Shown here: positions 7,545 to 16,681 of the stretch, piece by piece | Numbering within the stretch: the first letter of the stretch is position 1 | How the letters are laid out: each line of letters begins with the position of its first letter | Source: an uncultured Eubacteriales bacterium | Lineage (GTDB): Bacteria > Bacillota > Clostridia > Peptostreptococcales > Anaerovoracaceae | Direction of reading: 5' to 3' | Length of the DNA: 29,576 nt | Assembly: GCA_900553025.1 (NCBI GenBank) | Contig: USBT01000009.1 | Coordinates: forward strand, 1 to 29,576 | Made by a program: the position numbers and the translations under genes | The notes under the pieces: model-generated | Seen by the model: only the letters and a program-made list of their open reading frames with translations | Told to the model about the DNA's origin: nothing | Database searches by the model: none

Positions 7545-10007
7545 ATGAGAATTTTGTACAAAAGAGTTTTTAGAGATTTGAAATCGCATTTTCTAAGAAA
7601 TATCGCTTTATTTATCCTTTTAACGATTATGATTTCTGTAACATCCGGATTCCTAATAGTTTCTGAAAGCACTGCCGCTAGGAACAATCAGCTCATGACA
7701 TCTGGAAAGGTCGAGGATGGACAGGTCTACCTTGCGGCTCCGATGAGTGAAAGCATTGAACACGGCATTTCTAAAAACGATATCACAATCGAAAAAATGA
7801 ATAGAATTGATGCTAAGCTTCCTCATAACAAAATATTGAGGCTTTATGGGAATCGCGATAATATCAATCTGCCTATTATAAGTAACGGACGGCTTGCAAA
7901 AAAATCAAACGAAGTGGCTCTTAGCGCCAACTATATCGAGAACAACCACCTAAGGTTAGGCGATGAGATCCGTGTGCCGGGCGACTATTTTGTTGACCTT
8001 AAAGAAAGAACGTTGAAAATTGTGGGCGTATACGTAAGTCCTGACTACAATTCGCCGTTTCAGAAAAATAGCGATTTCATGTTCGATAATATAAACTTCG
8101 GCATTGGGCTTGTTTCTAAAGATTTGGCTTCTAAATTTAACCCGGGAAAGACCGTTTTTCAAGTTTCTTACAGATTCAAAGATGCTGAACTGAGACCGGT
8201 AAATAACGTTAAAATCGGCGTAAAGAAAACCCCTATTTCAAAGGCGAATCAACAAAAGAAAAAGAAAATAGAAAATGATTTCCTCGCAAGGGTGTCCTCG
8301 GACGGCACATTGCTCGGCTTGCTGAGGGCGGAGGACAACAAAAGCATAAACTACATGATGGACGATATGGGTGGCGATAGACCCATGATGATGGTGCTTG
8401 GAGCATTGATGGTAATTTTAATAGCCTTTTTGTTTGCGGTTGCTTCCTCAAACAAAATAGTCGAGGACTCAGAGATTATAGGCACCTTGCTGGCAACGGG
8501 CTATAGAAAGAGCGAGATTCTCAAGCAGTACATGGCTACCCCAGTTATTGTAACGCTAGCAGCTGCTTTATGCGGAAATATTTTGGGGTACACACTCCTA
8601 GTCAAGCCTTATTCTACAGTTTATTATCGCAGTTTCAACTTGCCTGCTTTCAAAGCCTTGTTTAACAGCCAAGCGCTGCTTTTAACTACTGTCGTTCCTA
8701 TTATTATAATGCTTTTTATAAACTACGCTTATCTTGTAAAGAGTTTAAAGTATTCGCCACTTGATTTTCTAAGACATTCGATAAGCAAAAAGAAATATAG
8801 GAAGATACAGCCATTCAAGTTTGCCGATTTTAAGACAAGGTTCAGGTTTAGGGTTTTAATAAATAGCATAGGCGATTACATCATAATGGCAATCGGGATT
8901 TTCATAATTTCAATCTTGCTATTTTACGCTTTCTCAGCATCGCCGACATTTGATAAGTTTAGCAAGGCTTCTTCAGCAGGGCTTGTATCAAAGTATCAAT
9001 ATATTCTTAAAAGTCCTGTGCCTCTTGAAGCAATCGGCTCAGATTCAGGTGCCACCTCAGATTCAGGCATTGATTCACATTCAAACATCGACTCTGGTTC
9101 AAGCATCAGCTCACACTCAAACACCGACCTAGAGTCAAACAACGCCTCAGATTCAGGCATTAAGCAGCAGGCTGAAAAGTTTACCATATCATCTGGATCG
9201 GTTTATATGAGGATAAGAAAGAGTAACGAGGAAATTTCCACAATGGGCATCTCTGATAACAGCCTTTACTTTAAAAATCTCAATTTATCGAAAAGTGATA
9301 ATAATGTCGTTATCAGCGATGGATTGGCAAAAAAAGCCGAAAAGGATGTCGGTGATTACATCAAGATAAAAAATGAAATTACTGGTAAAACTAGGGAATA
9401 CAAAATATCAGCTATATACAAATATGAGCCAGCACTTACCGCGTTCTTCCCAAGGGAGCAGTTGAATAAAATTATTGGCAAAGACAACGGTTACTTCAAT
9501 GGTTACCTAAGCAATCAGAAACTCAACATAGATGAAAAATTCTTAGCAAACACAGTCGACAAAGAAACTGTAAGCGATGCAGGTAAAACATTAAAAAACA
9601 TAGTGGGTCCAATGCTTGATGTATTCACGTATGCTTCACTCACATTTTTCTTCGTATTTATATTTATACTTACAAAGATAATAATCAACAAAAACAGGCT
9701 TTCAATAGCCTATCTCAAAATATTCGGGTATACGCGCCGCGAGATAAGTTTAATATACATCATGCCGACAACAGTTGTGCTTATTCTGACCTTCATTTTA
9801 AGCTGGCCTCTTCAAAAGAAGCTTTTAGGTTATATCTCTTTTGTTGCTTTCAGCAAGTTTGCGGGATATTTTGAGCTGGCAATAAGCAGCACTTTGTTCT
9901 TCAAAGCCTTCGGCTATGCTTTGCTGATATACATTCTCGTTTGCATTGGTCAGGTTTACAATATCTCAAAGATCAACTATGGGGAAGTGCTTAAGAATCG
10001 TGAATAG
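7545..10007 (+). CDS. ABC transporter permease with FtsX/MacB fold and Ser/Asp-rich insert
   Basis: This 820-residue membrane protein has the double FtsX layout: an N-terminal membrane segment (about 17-38), a large extracytoplasmic domain (about 40-275), three membrane segments (about 280-395), a linker, a fifth segment (about 445-465), a second extracytoplasmic domain (about 470-690) and three C-terminal segments (about 690-815). It works with the ATPase encoded just upstream. AGGAGG at 7521-7526 is 18 bases from the ATG, which is long; no nearer ATG, GTG or TTG lies in frame. Residues about 499-540 form a low-complexity Ser/Asp/Asn/His stretch (SDSGIDSHSNIDSGSSISSH) that is not part of the family fold and sits in the second external domain. 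The substrate is unknown. No clear plus-strand terminator follows. Confidence 0.88.
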   Translation: MRILYKRVFRDLKSHFLRNIALFILLTIMISVTSGFLIVSESTAARNNQLMTSGKVEDGQVYLAAPMSESIEHGISKNDITIEKMNRIDAKLPHNKILRLYGNRDNINLPIISNGRLAKKSNEVALSANYIENNHLRLGDEIRVPGDYFVDLKERTLKIVGVYVSPDYNSPFQKNSDFMFDNINFGIGLVSKDLASKFNPGKTVFQVSYRFKDAELRPVNNVKIGVKKTPISKANQQKKKKIENDFLARVSSDGTLLGLLRAEDNKSINYMMDDMGGDRPMMMVLGALMVILIAFLFAVASSNKIVEDSEIIGTLLATGYRKSEILKQYMATPVIVTLAAALCGNILGYTLLVKPYSTVYYRSFNLPAFKALFNSQALLLTTVVPIIIMLFINYAYLVKSLKYSPLDFLRHSISKKKYRKIQPFKFADFKTRFRFRVLINSIGDYIIMAIGIFIISILLFYAFSASPTFDKFSKASSAGLVSKYQYILKSPVPLEAIGSDSGATSDSGIDSHSNIDSGSSISSHSNTDLESNNASDSGIKQQAEKFTISSGSVYMRIRKSNEEISTMGISDNSLYFKNLNLSKSDNNVVISDGLAKKAEKDVGDYIKIKNEITGKTREYKISAIYKYEPALTAFFPREQLNKIIGKDNGYFNGYLSNQKLNIDEKFLANTVDKETVSDAGKTLKNIVGPMLDVFTYASLTFFFVFIFILTKIIINKNRLSIAYLKIFGYTRREISLIYIMPTTVVLILTFILSWPLQKKLLGYISFVAFSKFAGYFELAISSTLFFKAFGYALLIYILVCIGQVYNISKINYGEVLKNRE
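9040..9165 (+). repeat. Low-complexity Ser/Asp-coding repeat within the permease gene
   Basis: The DNA repeats degenerate TCAGATTCAGGC / CACTCAAACA units. In the protein SHSN recurs with a 12-residue spacing and SDSG occurs at both ends. Such in-frame repetitive DNA is prone to length change and codes for a flexible, acidic external segment. Confidence 0.75.
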
Positions 10008-10084
10008 TTAAGTAAATTTTTAAATTTACGTAACATTCTGAATAATGAAACACATAATTTCACATATTTACATATGTACTTTAA

Positions 10085-10107
10085 AAGGGAGGAGGTTTGG
10101 ACCTCCC
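10085..10107 (-). terminator. Terminator of the N-acyl amino acid operon
   Basis: The inverted repeat GGGAGG (10088-10093) / CCTCCC (10102-10107), or alternatively GGAGGT (10091-10096) / ACCTCC (10101-10106), on the minus strand is followed by TTTT (10084-10087). It lies about 45 bp past the M20 stop codon. Confidence 0.6.
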
Positions 10108-10149
10108 CCCTCATTTGGAAGCAATAAAAGAATTTTTAAAAATCAAATT

Positions 10150-11376
10150 TTACAATTCTTCATTAAAATCTTTCTTCATATCATTATATAATTGATTGTC
10201 AGAAAATATTTTTATGATATGCAAGCCTATGATTTTCGCTGCTTTTTCTATTGTTTCATTAGCGACATCTCCATGCACGTATTTTTCAAAACTTTCCGAG
10301 TGTATTGGCGTACCTGCAGGTGCTAGTTGTATAGTACCATGGAATGTTGGACACCTATAACTTACATTCCCTGCATCTGTCGAACCAAACGGCTTCAAAG
10401 GATCTCCATTTAGCTTCAACCCTACCTGTTTATAACATTGTTCTAAGACTTTTAACCCTGTTCTATTAAATTTTAAGTTATCAAATGGTTGATCGGTTAG
10501 CTCTCTTTTGTACGTACAGCCAGTTGCTATTGCAGCACCTTTTGCACAATTGTCTACTTTTTCAACAACTTCATTTAGATATTTTCTACTTTTCGCCCTA
10601 CAATACATTTCTAACGAGCATTTTTCTGGAACTATATTCGGCGCTTCTCCTGGATATCTTATTATTCCATGCATCCTCACATCCTCATGTACATGTTGTC
10701 TTAACATATCTACAGCATGAAACATCAATTGAGCTGCGTTGAATGCGTTAACACCATCCCAAGGGGCAGCGGATGCATGAGCTGCTTTTCCGTAAAATGA
10801 ATATGTATATGAATCTAATGCTAGGGTAACAGGATTGATTAAATTTGAATCATACATATGTAACATAATGGCCATATCATATTTGTCAAATACGCCTTTT
10901 TTAGCCATAGTAATTTTTCCGCCATCAGTTTCTTCTAAGGGAGTACCTATAATATGTATATCGGCATCCAATTTATTTTGAAAATCTTTTAGTGCAATTC
11001 CAGCTAATACACTTGAAGAACCACTAACCGAATGTCCACATGCATGTCCTATTTCAGGCAAAGCGTCATATTCTGCAAGTATTGCAATCTTTCTACTGTG
11101 ATTATTTTCTCCGTTCACAGCTAAAAAAGCAGTTTCCATGCCCGCAAAATTTCTAGTTACAGCAAACCCTTCTTTGTTCAGCAAGTTGCTTATTTGTTCT
11201 ACAGCCTTGTATTCTTGTCCAGAAATTTCTGGATTGCATGCTATAAATTCATTTAGTTCTTCTGCTTTCCCTAGATTATCTTCAACATTCTTCGAAAATT
11301 GATCTTCAATTTCAGTTATGCTATTACAAGTCAATGTATCGTTTTTATTGTTGTTTTCATCCCGAGAGTTTTTCAT
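10150..11376 (-). CDS. M20-family amidohydrolase (N-acyl-amino-acid / aminobenzoyl-glutamate hydrolase type)
   Basis: This 408-residue metallopeptidase of the M20D group would cleave an amide bond of an N-acylated amino acid or small peptide conjugate in the cytoplasm. Metal and catalytic motifs are present: AEYDALPEIGHACGH (His 111, His 115), the catalytic Glu pair in GTPLEET (148-149), a dimerisation domain (about 185-300, SFYGKAAHASAAPWDGVNAF) and the C-terminal GTPIHSESF. The pattern IGHACGHSVSG and APWDGVNA is closest to AbgB/PaaB-glutamate-hydrolase-like proteins. There is no signal peptide. It is the last gene of the operon, 81 bp after the transporter gene with no terminator in between. 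The start has an AGGAAGG stretch about 12 bases upstream, rather far. Confidence 0.9.
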   Translation of the reverse strand: MKNSRDENNNKNDTLTCNSITEIEDQFSKNVEDNLGKAEELNEFIACNPEISGQEYKAVEQISNLLNKEGFAVTRNFAGMETAFLAVNGENNHSRKIAILAEYDALPEIGHACGHSVSGSSSVLAGIALKDFQNKLDADIHIIGTPLEETDGGKITMAKKGVFDKYDMAIMLHMYDSNLINPVTLALDSYTYSFYGKAAHASAAPWDGVNAFNAAQLMFHAVDMLRQHVHEDVRMHGIIRYPGEAPNIVPEKCSLEMYCRAKSRKYLNEVVEKVDNCAKGAAIATGCTYKRELTDQPFDNLKFNRTGLKVLEQCYKQVGLKLNGDPLKPFGSTDAGNVSYRCPTFHGTIQLAPAGTPIHSESFEKYVHGDVANETIEKAAKIIGLHIIKIFSDNQLYNDMKKDFNEEL

Positions 11377-11457
11377 TTTATAACATTTTCCTTCCTATAC
11401 ACTATCCCTTGAGTAATACTTTTGAAAGGAATATTAATATCAGTATCCGCATTGGAT

Positions 11458-12900
11458 TTAAAATGGTCCTAATTCCATTGATTGTGCAATTACAACTGCA
11501 ACTGCTCCTAGCAAATATTGTAATCCAATAAGCGGTAAAATCCACTTAGCCCATTTGTCCCATGAAATTTTTGCAAGGGCAAGACCTGCCATGAAATATC
11601 CTGATGTAGGTGTGAAAATATTTGAAATTCCATCGCCAAGTTGGAATGCAATACATGTTGTCTGTCTTGTAACTCCAACAAGATCACCTAAAGGCGCAAG
11701 AATCGGAATAGAAACTGCTGCCTGGCCCGATCCTGAAGGAACTAAGAAATTAAGCAAGCATTGGAATACATATTCGCCTATCGCTGAAAAAATTGGAGGG
11801 AAAGAAGATAAACCGGCAGCCGCTACATTGAGTATAGTGTGAAGAATATTACCATCTGTAAGAACCACAAGTATACCACGCGCAAACCCTACAACCAAAG
11901 CGCCTGCTGCGACATCCGCCATTCCTGCACCTAGCTTCATAGCAAATTCATTTAAGGACAGCCTACCGATTATTGCTGCAATCATTGACATCCCGAAGAA
12001 TAATGCCGCAATTTCATCCATATACCAACCAAGTTTTAAAACACCATAAACCAACAGAACGATTGAGCAGAAAAATACAACTAGAATGCTCTTTTCTCTA
12101 ATCCCAAATTCATGTAAATTTTCTAAATCTAGGTTGTCTTCCCTCTCTATATCTATTGAATGCATACTAGACAGTTCAGGATTCTTCTTAATTTTATGTG
12201 CATATCTCATAACATACGTTACTGCCAGAATCATCATTGTTACAAAAATACACAACCTAAATCCTATAGCAGAAAACAGAGGTAGTCCAGCTATACCCTG
12301 TGCGACTCCAATTGTAAATGGATTCATGAACGCTCCAGCAAATCCAGCTCCTGCACCACATAGAACAACTGCTGTGCCTGTAATTGAATCATATCCCATA
12401 GCAACAAATAGTGAAACAAATATTGGTATAAAAGGAAGAGTTTCCTCAGCCATACCAGCTACACTTCCACAAAACCCGAATGCCAACATTACTATTGGAA
12501 TTATTAATTGCTCTTTACCCTTTGCATTCTTTGCAAGAACACCTAATCCTGCTTCAATTGCTCCTGTAGCTTGTACTACTCCAAAAGAGCCTCCTACTAT
12601 AAATATAAAAAATATTATCTGTGCAACTTCCTGCATTCCTCTTGGAACAGCACTTAAGAATTGCATAAGTCCAACGTGTGAGCTTTCAACATATTTGAAT
12701 GTATTAGGATCAACAACCTCCCTTTCTATTCCGTTAGTTTCTATTGTTTTCATATCATACGAGCCAGCAGGAATAATATAACTTAGTGCAGCACATATAA
12801 AAATAATAATTAGTAGCAATACATAAACATGAGGAACCTTAAAACGCTTCTTTTTATCAACTTCTTTTTCTTTTTCTGAGTCCATACTATTATTACTCAT
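11458..12900 (-). CDS. YfcC-family transporter (DcuC/AbgT-like superfamily)
   Basis: This 480-residue polytopic membrane protein has roughly 11-12 hydrophobic segments, a charged N-terminus (EKEKEVDKKKRFKVPHVYVL) and a cytoplasmic loop around 235-265. The family signature VPSGSGQAAVSIPILAPLGD followed by GVTRQTT is present near the C-terminus, as is the PxGSY motif after the first membrane segment. YfcC proteins are ion-coupled carriers associated with amino acids, peptides or dicarboxylates; exact substrates are mostly unproven. Its position between two amidohydrolases suggests uptake of N-acylated amino acids or a related conjugate. The ATG is 2 bases after the TAG of the upstream gene, whose end contains its GAGGAG ribosome binding site, so translation is likely coupled. 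Confidence 0.88.
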   Translation of the reverse strand: MSNNSMDSEKEKEVDKKKRFKVPHVYVLLLIIIFICAALSYIIPAGSYDMKTIETNGIEREVVDPNTFKYVESSHVGLMQFLSAVPRGMQEVAQIIFFIFIVGGSFGVVQATGAIEAGLGVLAKNAKGKEQLIIPIVMLAFGFCGSVAGMAEETLPFIPIFVSLFVAMGYDSITGTAVVLCGAGAGFAGAFMNPFTIGVAQGIAGLPLFSAIGFRLCIFVTMMILAVTYVMRYAHKIKKNPELSSMHSIDIEREDNLDLENLHEFGIREKSILVVFFCSIVLLVYGVLKLGWYMDEIAALFFGMSMIAAIIGRLSLNEFAMKLGAGMADVAAGALVVGFARGILVVLTDGNILHTILNVAAAGLSSFPPIFSAIGEYVFQCLLNFLVPSGSGQAAVSIPILAPLGDLVGVTRQTTCIAFQLGDGISNIFTPTSGYFMAGLALAKISWDKWAKWILPLIGLQYLLGAVAVVIAQSMELGPF

Positions 12901-12902
12901 AT

Positions 12903-14354
12903 CTATCTCCTCACAATTAATCTCCCTAGGTTTTCATTGCATTTTTTATTTTCTTTTAAAGCCAATTCGCCTGAAATATAAACTTCATGAATACCCCTAG
13001 GCGGTATACTGATGTCCTCATACGTTGCACCATCTGCTATTTTCTCATAATCAAAGATTACAAGATCTGCATCAGCACCTTCTTCTATCCTCCCCTTCTT
13101 TTTCAAATTAAGACGATTTGCAGGCTTTATAGTCATCTTTTCTATTGCTCTGTACAGCGATATAGATTTATTTTCTCTAACATATTTTCTTATTACTCTT
13201 GGGAATGTTCCAGCAGCACGCGGATGTCCATTACCATGATTTATAATTCCGTCACTGGCTATCATTCCATTTGCATTAACAATGGCTTCTTCTATTTCTT
13301 CTTCATTCATAACAAACGCTATGGCAAGCATTTCAGGATAATTATTCCTACAATTTTCAAAAATTTGTTTATCACAATAAATATTTTTATAAGGTTCATC
13401 TGTTAACAAAATATCTTCATATGACTTTCCCCATCCCTCAAAACAGCCTTCAGAAAAAACTTCAGAACCTATTTGAGTAGAGAATGCATTATATGGATAG
13501 GTATCATAATCTAATTGTGGGTATTCATCCATTGCTCTATTAATTAAAGAAAGCGATTCCTTCATTGACCCCATTGCCGAGCAACTGCTTAAGTGTGAAA
13601 TTTGAAATTTTTTGTTGCCGATATTTTTCTGTATTTCTATCATTTCCTTGATAGAATCTACTGCGCCACTTCCATCTTCTCTATAATGTGCCGCAACGAT
13701 TATGTCATCATTCTCTATTGAGTTTATTACTTCAATTATTTCCTCCGTTGATATACCAGGATCATACTCTATGCCAAAACTAATTCCTGCAGCTCCCTCG
13801 TTTATTTCCCTGTTAATCTGTTTCTTTAATTCCGTGAGTTGTAGCTCTGTAGGTTCTGAATAATGTCCAATCCCAAGTGAAACTCTTTTCTGGTTATAGC
13901 CTGTAAGCATCATATAATTCGTAGGCGCACCGCCAAGAGCATTTATTTCGGATATAAAAGTGTTTAAAGGTTGATTTTGAACTCCACACTGACCACCAAC
14001 ACATGTTGTAACTCCCTGCCTCAACATCATTTCAGAAATAACAAAACGTGCTCCTTCAGAAAGAAAATTCTCTTCATGCATATGAATATCAATAAATCCT
14101 GGTGATAATATTTTGATATTACAGTTGTTTCCCTCTTCTAATGATAAACGCTCAGAAATAATCTCTTTACATGAATTTATAACTTCCTGAACGTCTGATT
14201 CTGAGTTGAAACTTTCTATGCAATCAAGTTTTTTGATTTTTCCTTCTTCAACAAGCACATTTCCAAAAACTAAACATTTCTTATTGAAATCTGGATATAT
14301 ACAATTTTTAAAATATTTTTTCACAGCACTACCTCTTAAAAGAATATCACACAC
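12903..14354 (-). CDS. N-acyl-D-amino-acid deacylase-family amidohydrolase
   Basis: This 483-residue zinc hydrolase of the amidohydrolase (D-aminoacylase) family has the HMH metal motif (91-93) in PGFIDIHMHEENF, the GQCGV loop, a GISFGIEYDPG segment that resembles the GLxYxPG of D-aminoacylases, His residues in AAHYRED and ISHLSS, the DTYPYNAFS stretch and the closing SDG...HGNGHPRAAGTFPRVIRKYV and ADLVIFDYEKI features. It would release a free amino acid, probably D-configured, from an N-acyl form, or act on a related cyclic or N-substituted compound. The start is GTG at 14354, preceded by AAAGGA; a second GTG at 14324 has AGAGG before it and is an alternative. It is the first gene of the operon, directly behind a poly-G-containing promoter. 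Confidence 0.88.
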   Translation of the reverse strand: MCDILLRGSAVKKYFKNCIYPDFNKKCLVFGNVLVEEGKIKKLDCIESFNSESDVQEVINSCKEIISERLSLEEGNNCNIKILSPGFIDIHMHEENFLSEGARFVISEMMLRQGVTTCVGGQCGVQNQPLNTFISEINALGGAPTNYMMLTGYNQKRVSLGIGHYSEPTELQLTELKKQINREINEGAAGISFGIEYDPGISTEEIIEVINSIENDDIIVAAHYREDGSGAVDSIKEMIEIQKNIGNKKFQISHLSSCSAMGSMKESLSLINRAMDEYPQLDYDTYPYNAFSTQIGSEVFSEGCFEGWGKSYEDILLTDEPYKNIYCDKQIFENCRNNYPEMLAIAFVMNEEEIEEAIVNANGMIASDGIINHGNGHPRAAGTFPRVIRKYVRENKSISLYRAIEKMTIKPANRLNLKKKGRIEEGADADLVIFDYEKIADGATYEDISIPPRGIHEVYISGELALKENKKCNENLGRLIVRR

Positions 14355-14381
14355 AAATCCTTTATCGCTTTATTTTAATAC

Positions 14382-14409
14382 ATTGTACCCCCCCCAATTC
14401 ATATGTCAA
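14382..14409 (-). promoter_or_regulatory. Promoter with a G8 tract in the -35/-10 spacer, likely phase-variable
   Basis: On the minus strand a perfect TTGACA (14404-14409) is followed by an 8-base AT-rich stretch, GGGGGGGG (14388-14395) and TACAAT (14382-14387). The spacer is 16 bp, half of it a homopolymer. It lies 28 bp before the first gene of the three-gene operon. Gain or loss of a G would set the spacer to 17 (optimal) or 15 (poor). It is the only G/C homopolymer of eight or more bases in the window. Confidence 0.8.
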
Positions 14410-14491
14410 GTGCCGTAAAAAACTTTTTATAATCTAATTCATAAATAAAATATATTATAATTAATCATCAATAATAATTCGTTTCTACAAT

Positions 14492-15886
14492 CTAGAAGCT
14501 CGCACTCTTTGGTGTTCTAGGTATAGGCAGCACATCTCTGATATTCGAAATTCCTGTAAGATACATTATGATTCTCTCGAAACCAAGCCCATAACCTGCA
14601 TGCTTAACACCGCCGTATTTTCTTAGCTCCAAGTACCACCAATAGTCTTCCTTCTTAAGTCCAAGCTCATCCATTCTCTTTTCAAGATAATCAAGTCTTT
14701 CCTCTCTCTGTGAACCACCTATAATCTCACCAACCCCCGGAACAAGAAGGTCACAGGCTGCAACTGTTTTGTTGTCGTCGTTAAGTCTCATATAAAATGC
14801 CTTGATGTCCTTAGGATAGTCCGTTACAAATAGCGGCTTCTTGAAAACTTTTTCTGTTAGATATCTCTCATGCTCGGTCTGAAGGTCAATGCCCCATTCA
14901 ACCGGATAGTCAAACTTGTGACCGCTTTTCTTTAAAATTTCAACAGCCTCAGTGTATGTAACTCTTCCAAAGTCGGACGAAACAATATCTTCAAGCCTTT
15001 TTATCAATCCCTTATCAACAAACTGATTAAAGAACTGCATTTCTTCAGATGCGTTTTCAAGAACATATTCGATTATATATTTCACCATGTCTTCTGCCAG
15101 CTTCATATTGTCTTCAAGATCCGCAAATGCAATTTCTGGTTCTATCATCCAAAACTCCGACGCATGTCTTGCTGTATTTGAATTTTCAGCTCTAAAGGTA
15201 GGGCCAAAAGTATAGACGTTCTTAAACGCCATTGCAAAAATCTCAGCCTCAAGCTGTCCGCTAACAGTAAGGCTTGCTTCCCTACCAAAGAAGTCCTTTG
15301 AAAAATCAACCTTTCCGTCCTCGGTCCTCGGTACGTCCGAAAGAGGCAGGGTCGTAACGTGGAACATCTCGCCAGCACCCTCTGCATCACTGCCAGTTAT
15401 GATTGGAGTATGCATGTACACAAAATGTCTTTCATTAAAAAACTTATGAACTGCGTAAGCCACTAGCGACCTAACCCTAAAAACAGCCGCAAATGTGTTG
15501 CTCCTAGGTCTTAGGTGTGCAATTTCTCTTAGAAATTCCATCGAGTGTCTTTTGTTTTGCAATGGATAATCGCTCGTACTTTCTGCTTCAACCAAGATTT
15601 TCTCTGCCTTTATCTCAAAAGGCTGCTTTGCATCCGGTGTTAAGCACAAAACACCTTCTACCGTTATAGCTGTGTATATATGTAGCTTTGACACTTCGTC
15701 GAAATTATCTATATTTTCTTTCTCGTAAACCACCTGCACAGGCTTGAAGAATGTACCATCGTTTAGACCTATAAAACCGAACTTATTGGAGTTTCGGTTG
15801 GTTTTTATCCAGCCTTCAATCTTTACTTTCTCTCCATCCATGCCATCTGCAATCTCATAAAGCTTTTTTAAATCAATAACCTGCAT
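14492..15886 (-). CDS. asnS: Asparaginyl-tRNA synthetase
   Basis: This class IIb aminoacyl-tRNA synthetase charges tRNA-Asn. The N-terminal OB-fold anticodon-binding domain spans about 15-105 (VKIEGWIKTNRNSNKFGFIGLNDGT). The catalytic domain has motif 2 (FRAENSNTARHASEFWMIEPE) and motif 3 (GYGLGFERIIMYLTGISNIRDVLPIPRTP). I choose the ATG at 15886 (464 residues), because AGAGG lies 8 bases before it and the upstream in-frame GTG at 15895 overlaps that ribosome binding site. No T-box leader is visible in the 200 bp upstream. The gene stands alone between the phase-variable promoter and the macro-domain gene, and no convincing terminator is seen after it. Confidence 0.97.
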   Translation of the reverse strand: MQVIDLKKLYEIADGMDGEKVKIEGWIKTNRNSNKFGFIGLNDGTFFKPVQVVYEKENIDNFDEVSKLHIYTAITVEGVLCLTPDAKQPFEIKAEKILVEAESTSDYPLQNKRHSMEFLREIAHLRPRSNTFAAVFRVRSLVAYAVHKFFNERHFVYMHTPIITGSDAEGAGEMFHVTTLPLSDVPRTEDGKVDFSKDFFGREASLTVSGQLEAEIFAMAFKNVYTFGPTFRAENSNTARHASEFWMIEPEIAFADLEDNMKLAEDMVKYIIEYVLENASEEMQFFNQFVDKGLIKRLEDIVSSDFGRVTYTEAVEILKKSGHKFDYPVEWGIDLQTEHERYLTEKVFKKPLFVTDYPKDIKAFYMRLNDDNKTVAACDLLVPGVGEIIGGSQREERLDYLEKRMDELGLKKEDYWWYLELRKYGGVKHAGYGLGFERIIMYLTGISNIRDVLPIPRTPKSASF

Positions 15887-16098
15887 ATATTTCACCTCTT
15901 AAAATTATTTTGTCAGTTTAAATCTTGAAAAATCAATCTATATATCATGATTGGTTATTTATCATACTAGCATACTTTTTGAAAAAATAGAACCTGTTAT
16001 TTTTTCATTAATGATTTTTAAAATCTTTTTTTATATGTTTTACTGGGTTTATTTAATTTGTTGCGATACTTATCTATACTCTTGCATTGCAACACTTA

Positions 16099-16605
16099 TC
16101 ATTCTAATCCATACAACTCATCGACAATGTTCTGTATCTCTCGGTCAAAAACGACCAAGTAAATGTCTATGTTAGACCCTGTATTTTCAATGTAATCGTT
16201 AATAGCCGATACAGCCACTTCCAGAGCTTCCCTCTTAGGGTAACCATAAACGCCAGCTGAAATTATTGGAAAGGCAATGCTTTTACAGTCATTTTGAGAT
16301 GCGATTTCAAGAGACCTGGTGTAGCATGAGCGAAGCAAATTTTCTTCTCCATGCTTTCCATCACGATAAATAGGTCCTACCGTGTGAATAACGTATTTTG
16401 CCGGCAGCTTATATCCTTTTGTGATTTTTGCATCTCCGGTTTTACAACCACCCAATGGTCTGCATTCCTCAAGGAGTTCAGGACCTGCAGCCCTGTGTAT
16501 TGCACCGTCGACACCTCCACCCCCGAGCAAGGTTTCATTCGCAGCATTCACTATAGCATCAACTTTTAGCTTTGTTATATCGTCCTTCAAAAATTTAATA
16601 GACAT
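16099..16605 (-). CDS. Macro-domain protein, O-acetyl-ADP-ribose deacetylase type
   Basis: This 168-residue single macro domain binds ADP-ribose; relatives hydrolyse O-acetyl-ADP-ribose or remove ADP-ribose from proteins. The motifs are VDAIVNAANETLLGGGGVDGAIHRAAG (adenine/ribose loop, with catalytic Asn-Asn and Asp), TGDAKITKGYKLPAKYVIHTVGP, and the second phosphate loop FPIISAGVYGYP. These are diagnostic of the MacroD/YmdB subfamily. The start at 16605 is set by a strong AGGAGGTG 8 bases upstream; an in-frame ATG 45 bases earlier has no such site. It is not next to a sirtuin or lipoate-protein ligase gene, so no toxin-antitoxin-like macro operon is evident. It could be cotranscribed with asnS, but 212 bp separate them. 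Confidence 0.94.
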   Translation of the reverse strand: MSIKFLKDDITKLKVDAIVNAANETLLGGGGVDGAIHRAAGPELLEECRPLGGCKTGDAKITKGYKLPAKYVIHTVGPIYRDGKHGEENLLRSCYTRSLEIASQNDCKSIAFPIISAGVYGYPKREALEVAVSAINDYIENTGSNIDIYLVVFDREIQNIVDELYGLE

Positions 16606-16681
16606 GGAAACACCTCCTGTGCAGTTATATTCTATCAAAAATTCACGCAAAATTAAAATTTAAAATATTTTGTAATATGTA

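Noticed and set aside
12086..12781. 231-codon plus-strand frame within the YfcC gene
   Set aside because: It is a mirror of a hydrophobic membrane protein gene; no start signals and no recognisable domain.
15887..16098. T-box riboswitch before asnS
   Set aside because: No AGGGTGG-type T-box core or terminator/antiterminator pair is visible in the upstream region; it is simply AT-rich.
16060..16100. Direct repeat TTGCGATACTTATC / TTGCAACACTTATC after the macro-domain gene
   Set aside because: It has only two short, imperfect copies in AT-rich DNA, with no clear terminator or operator context; likely chance.
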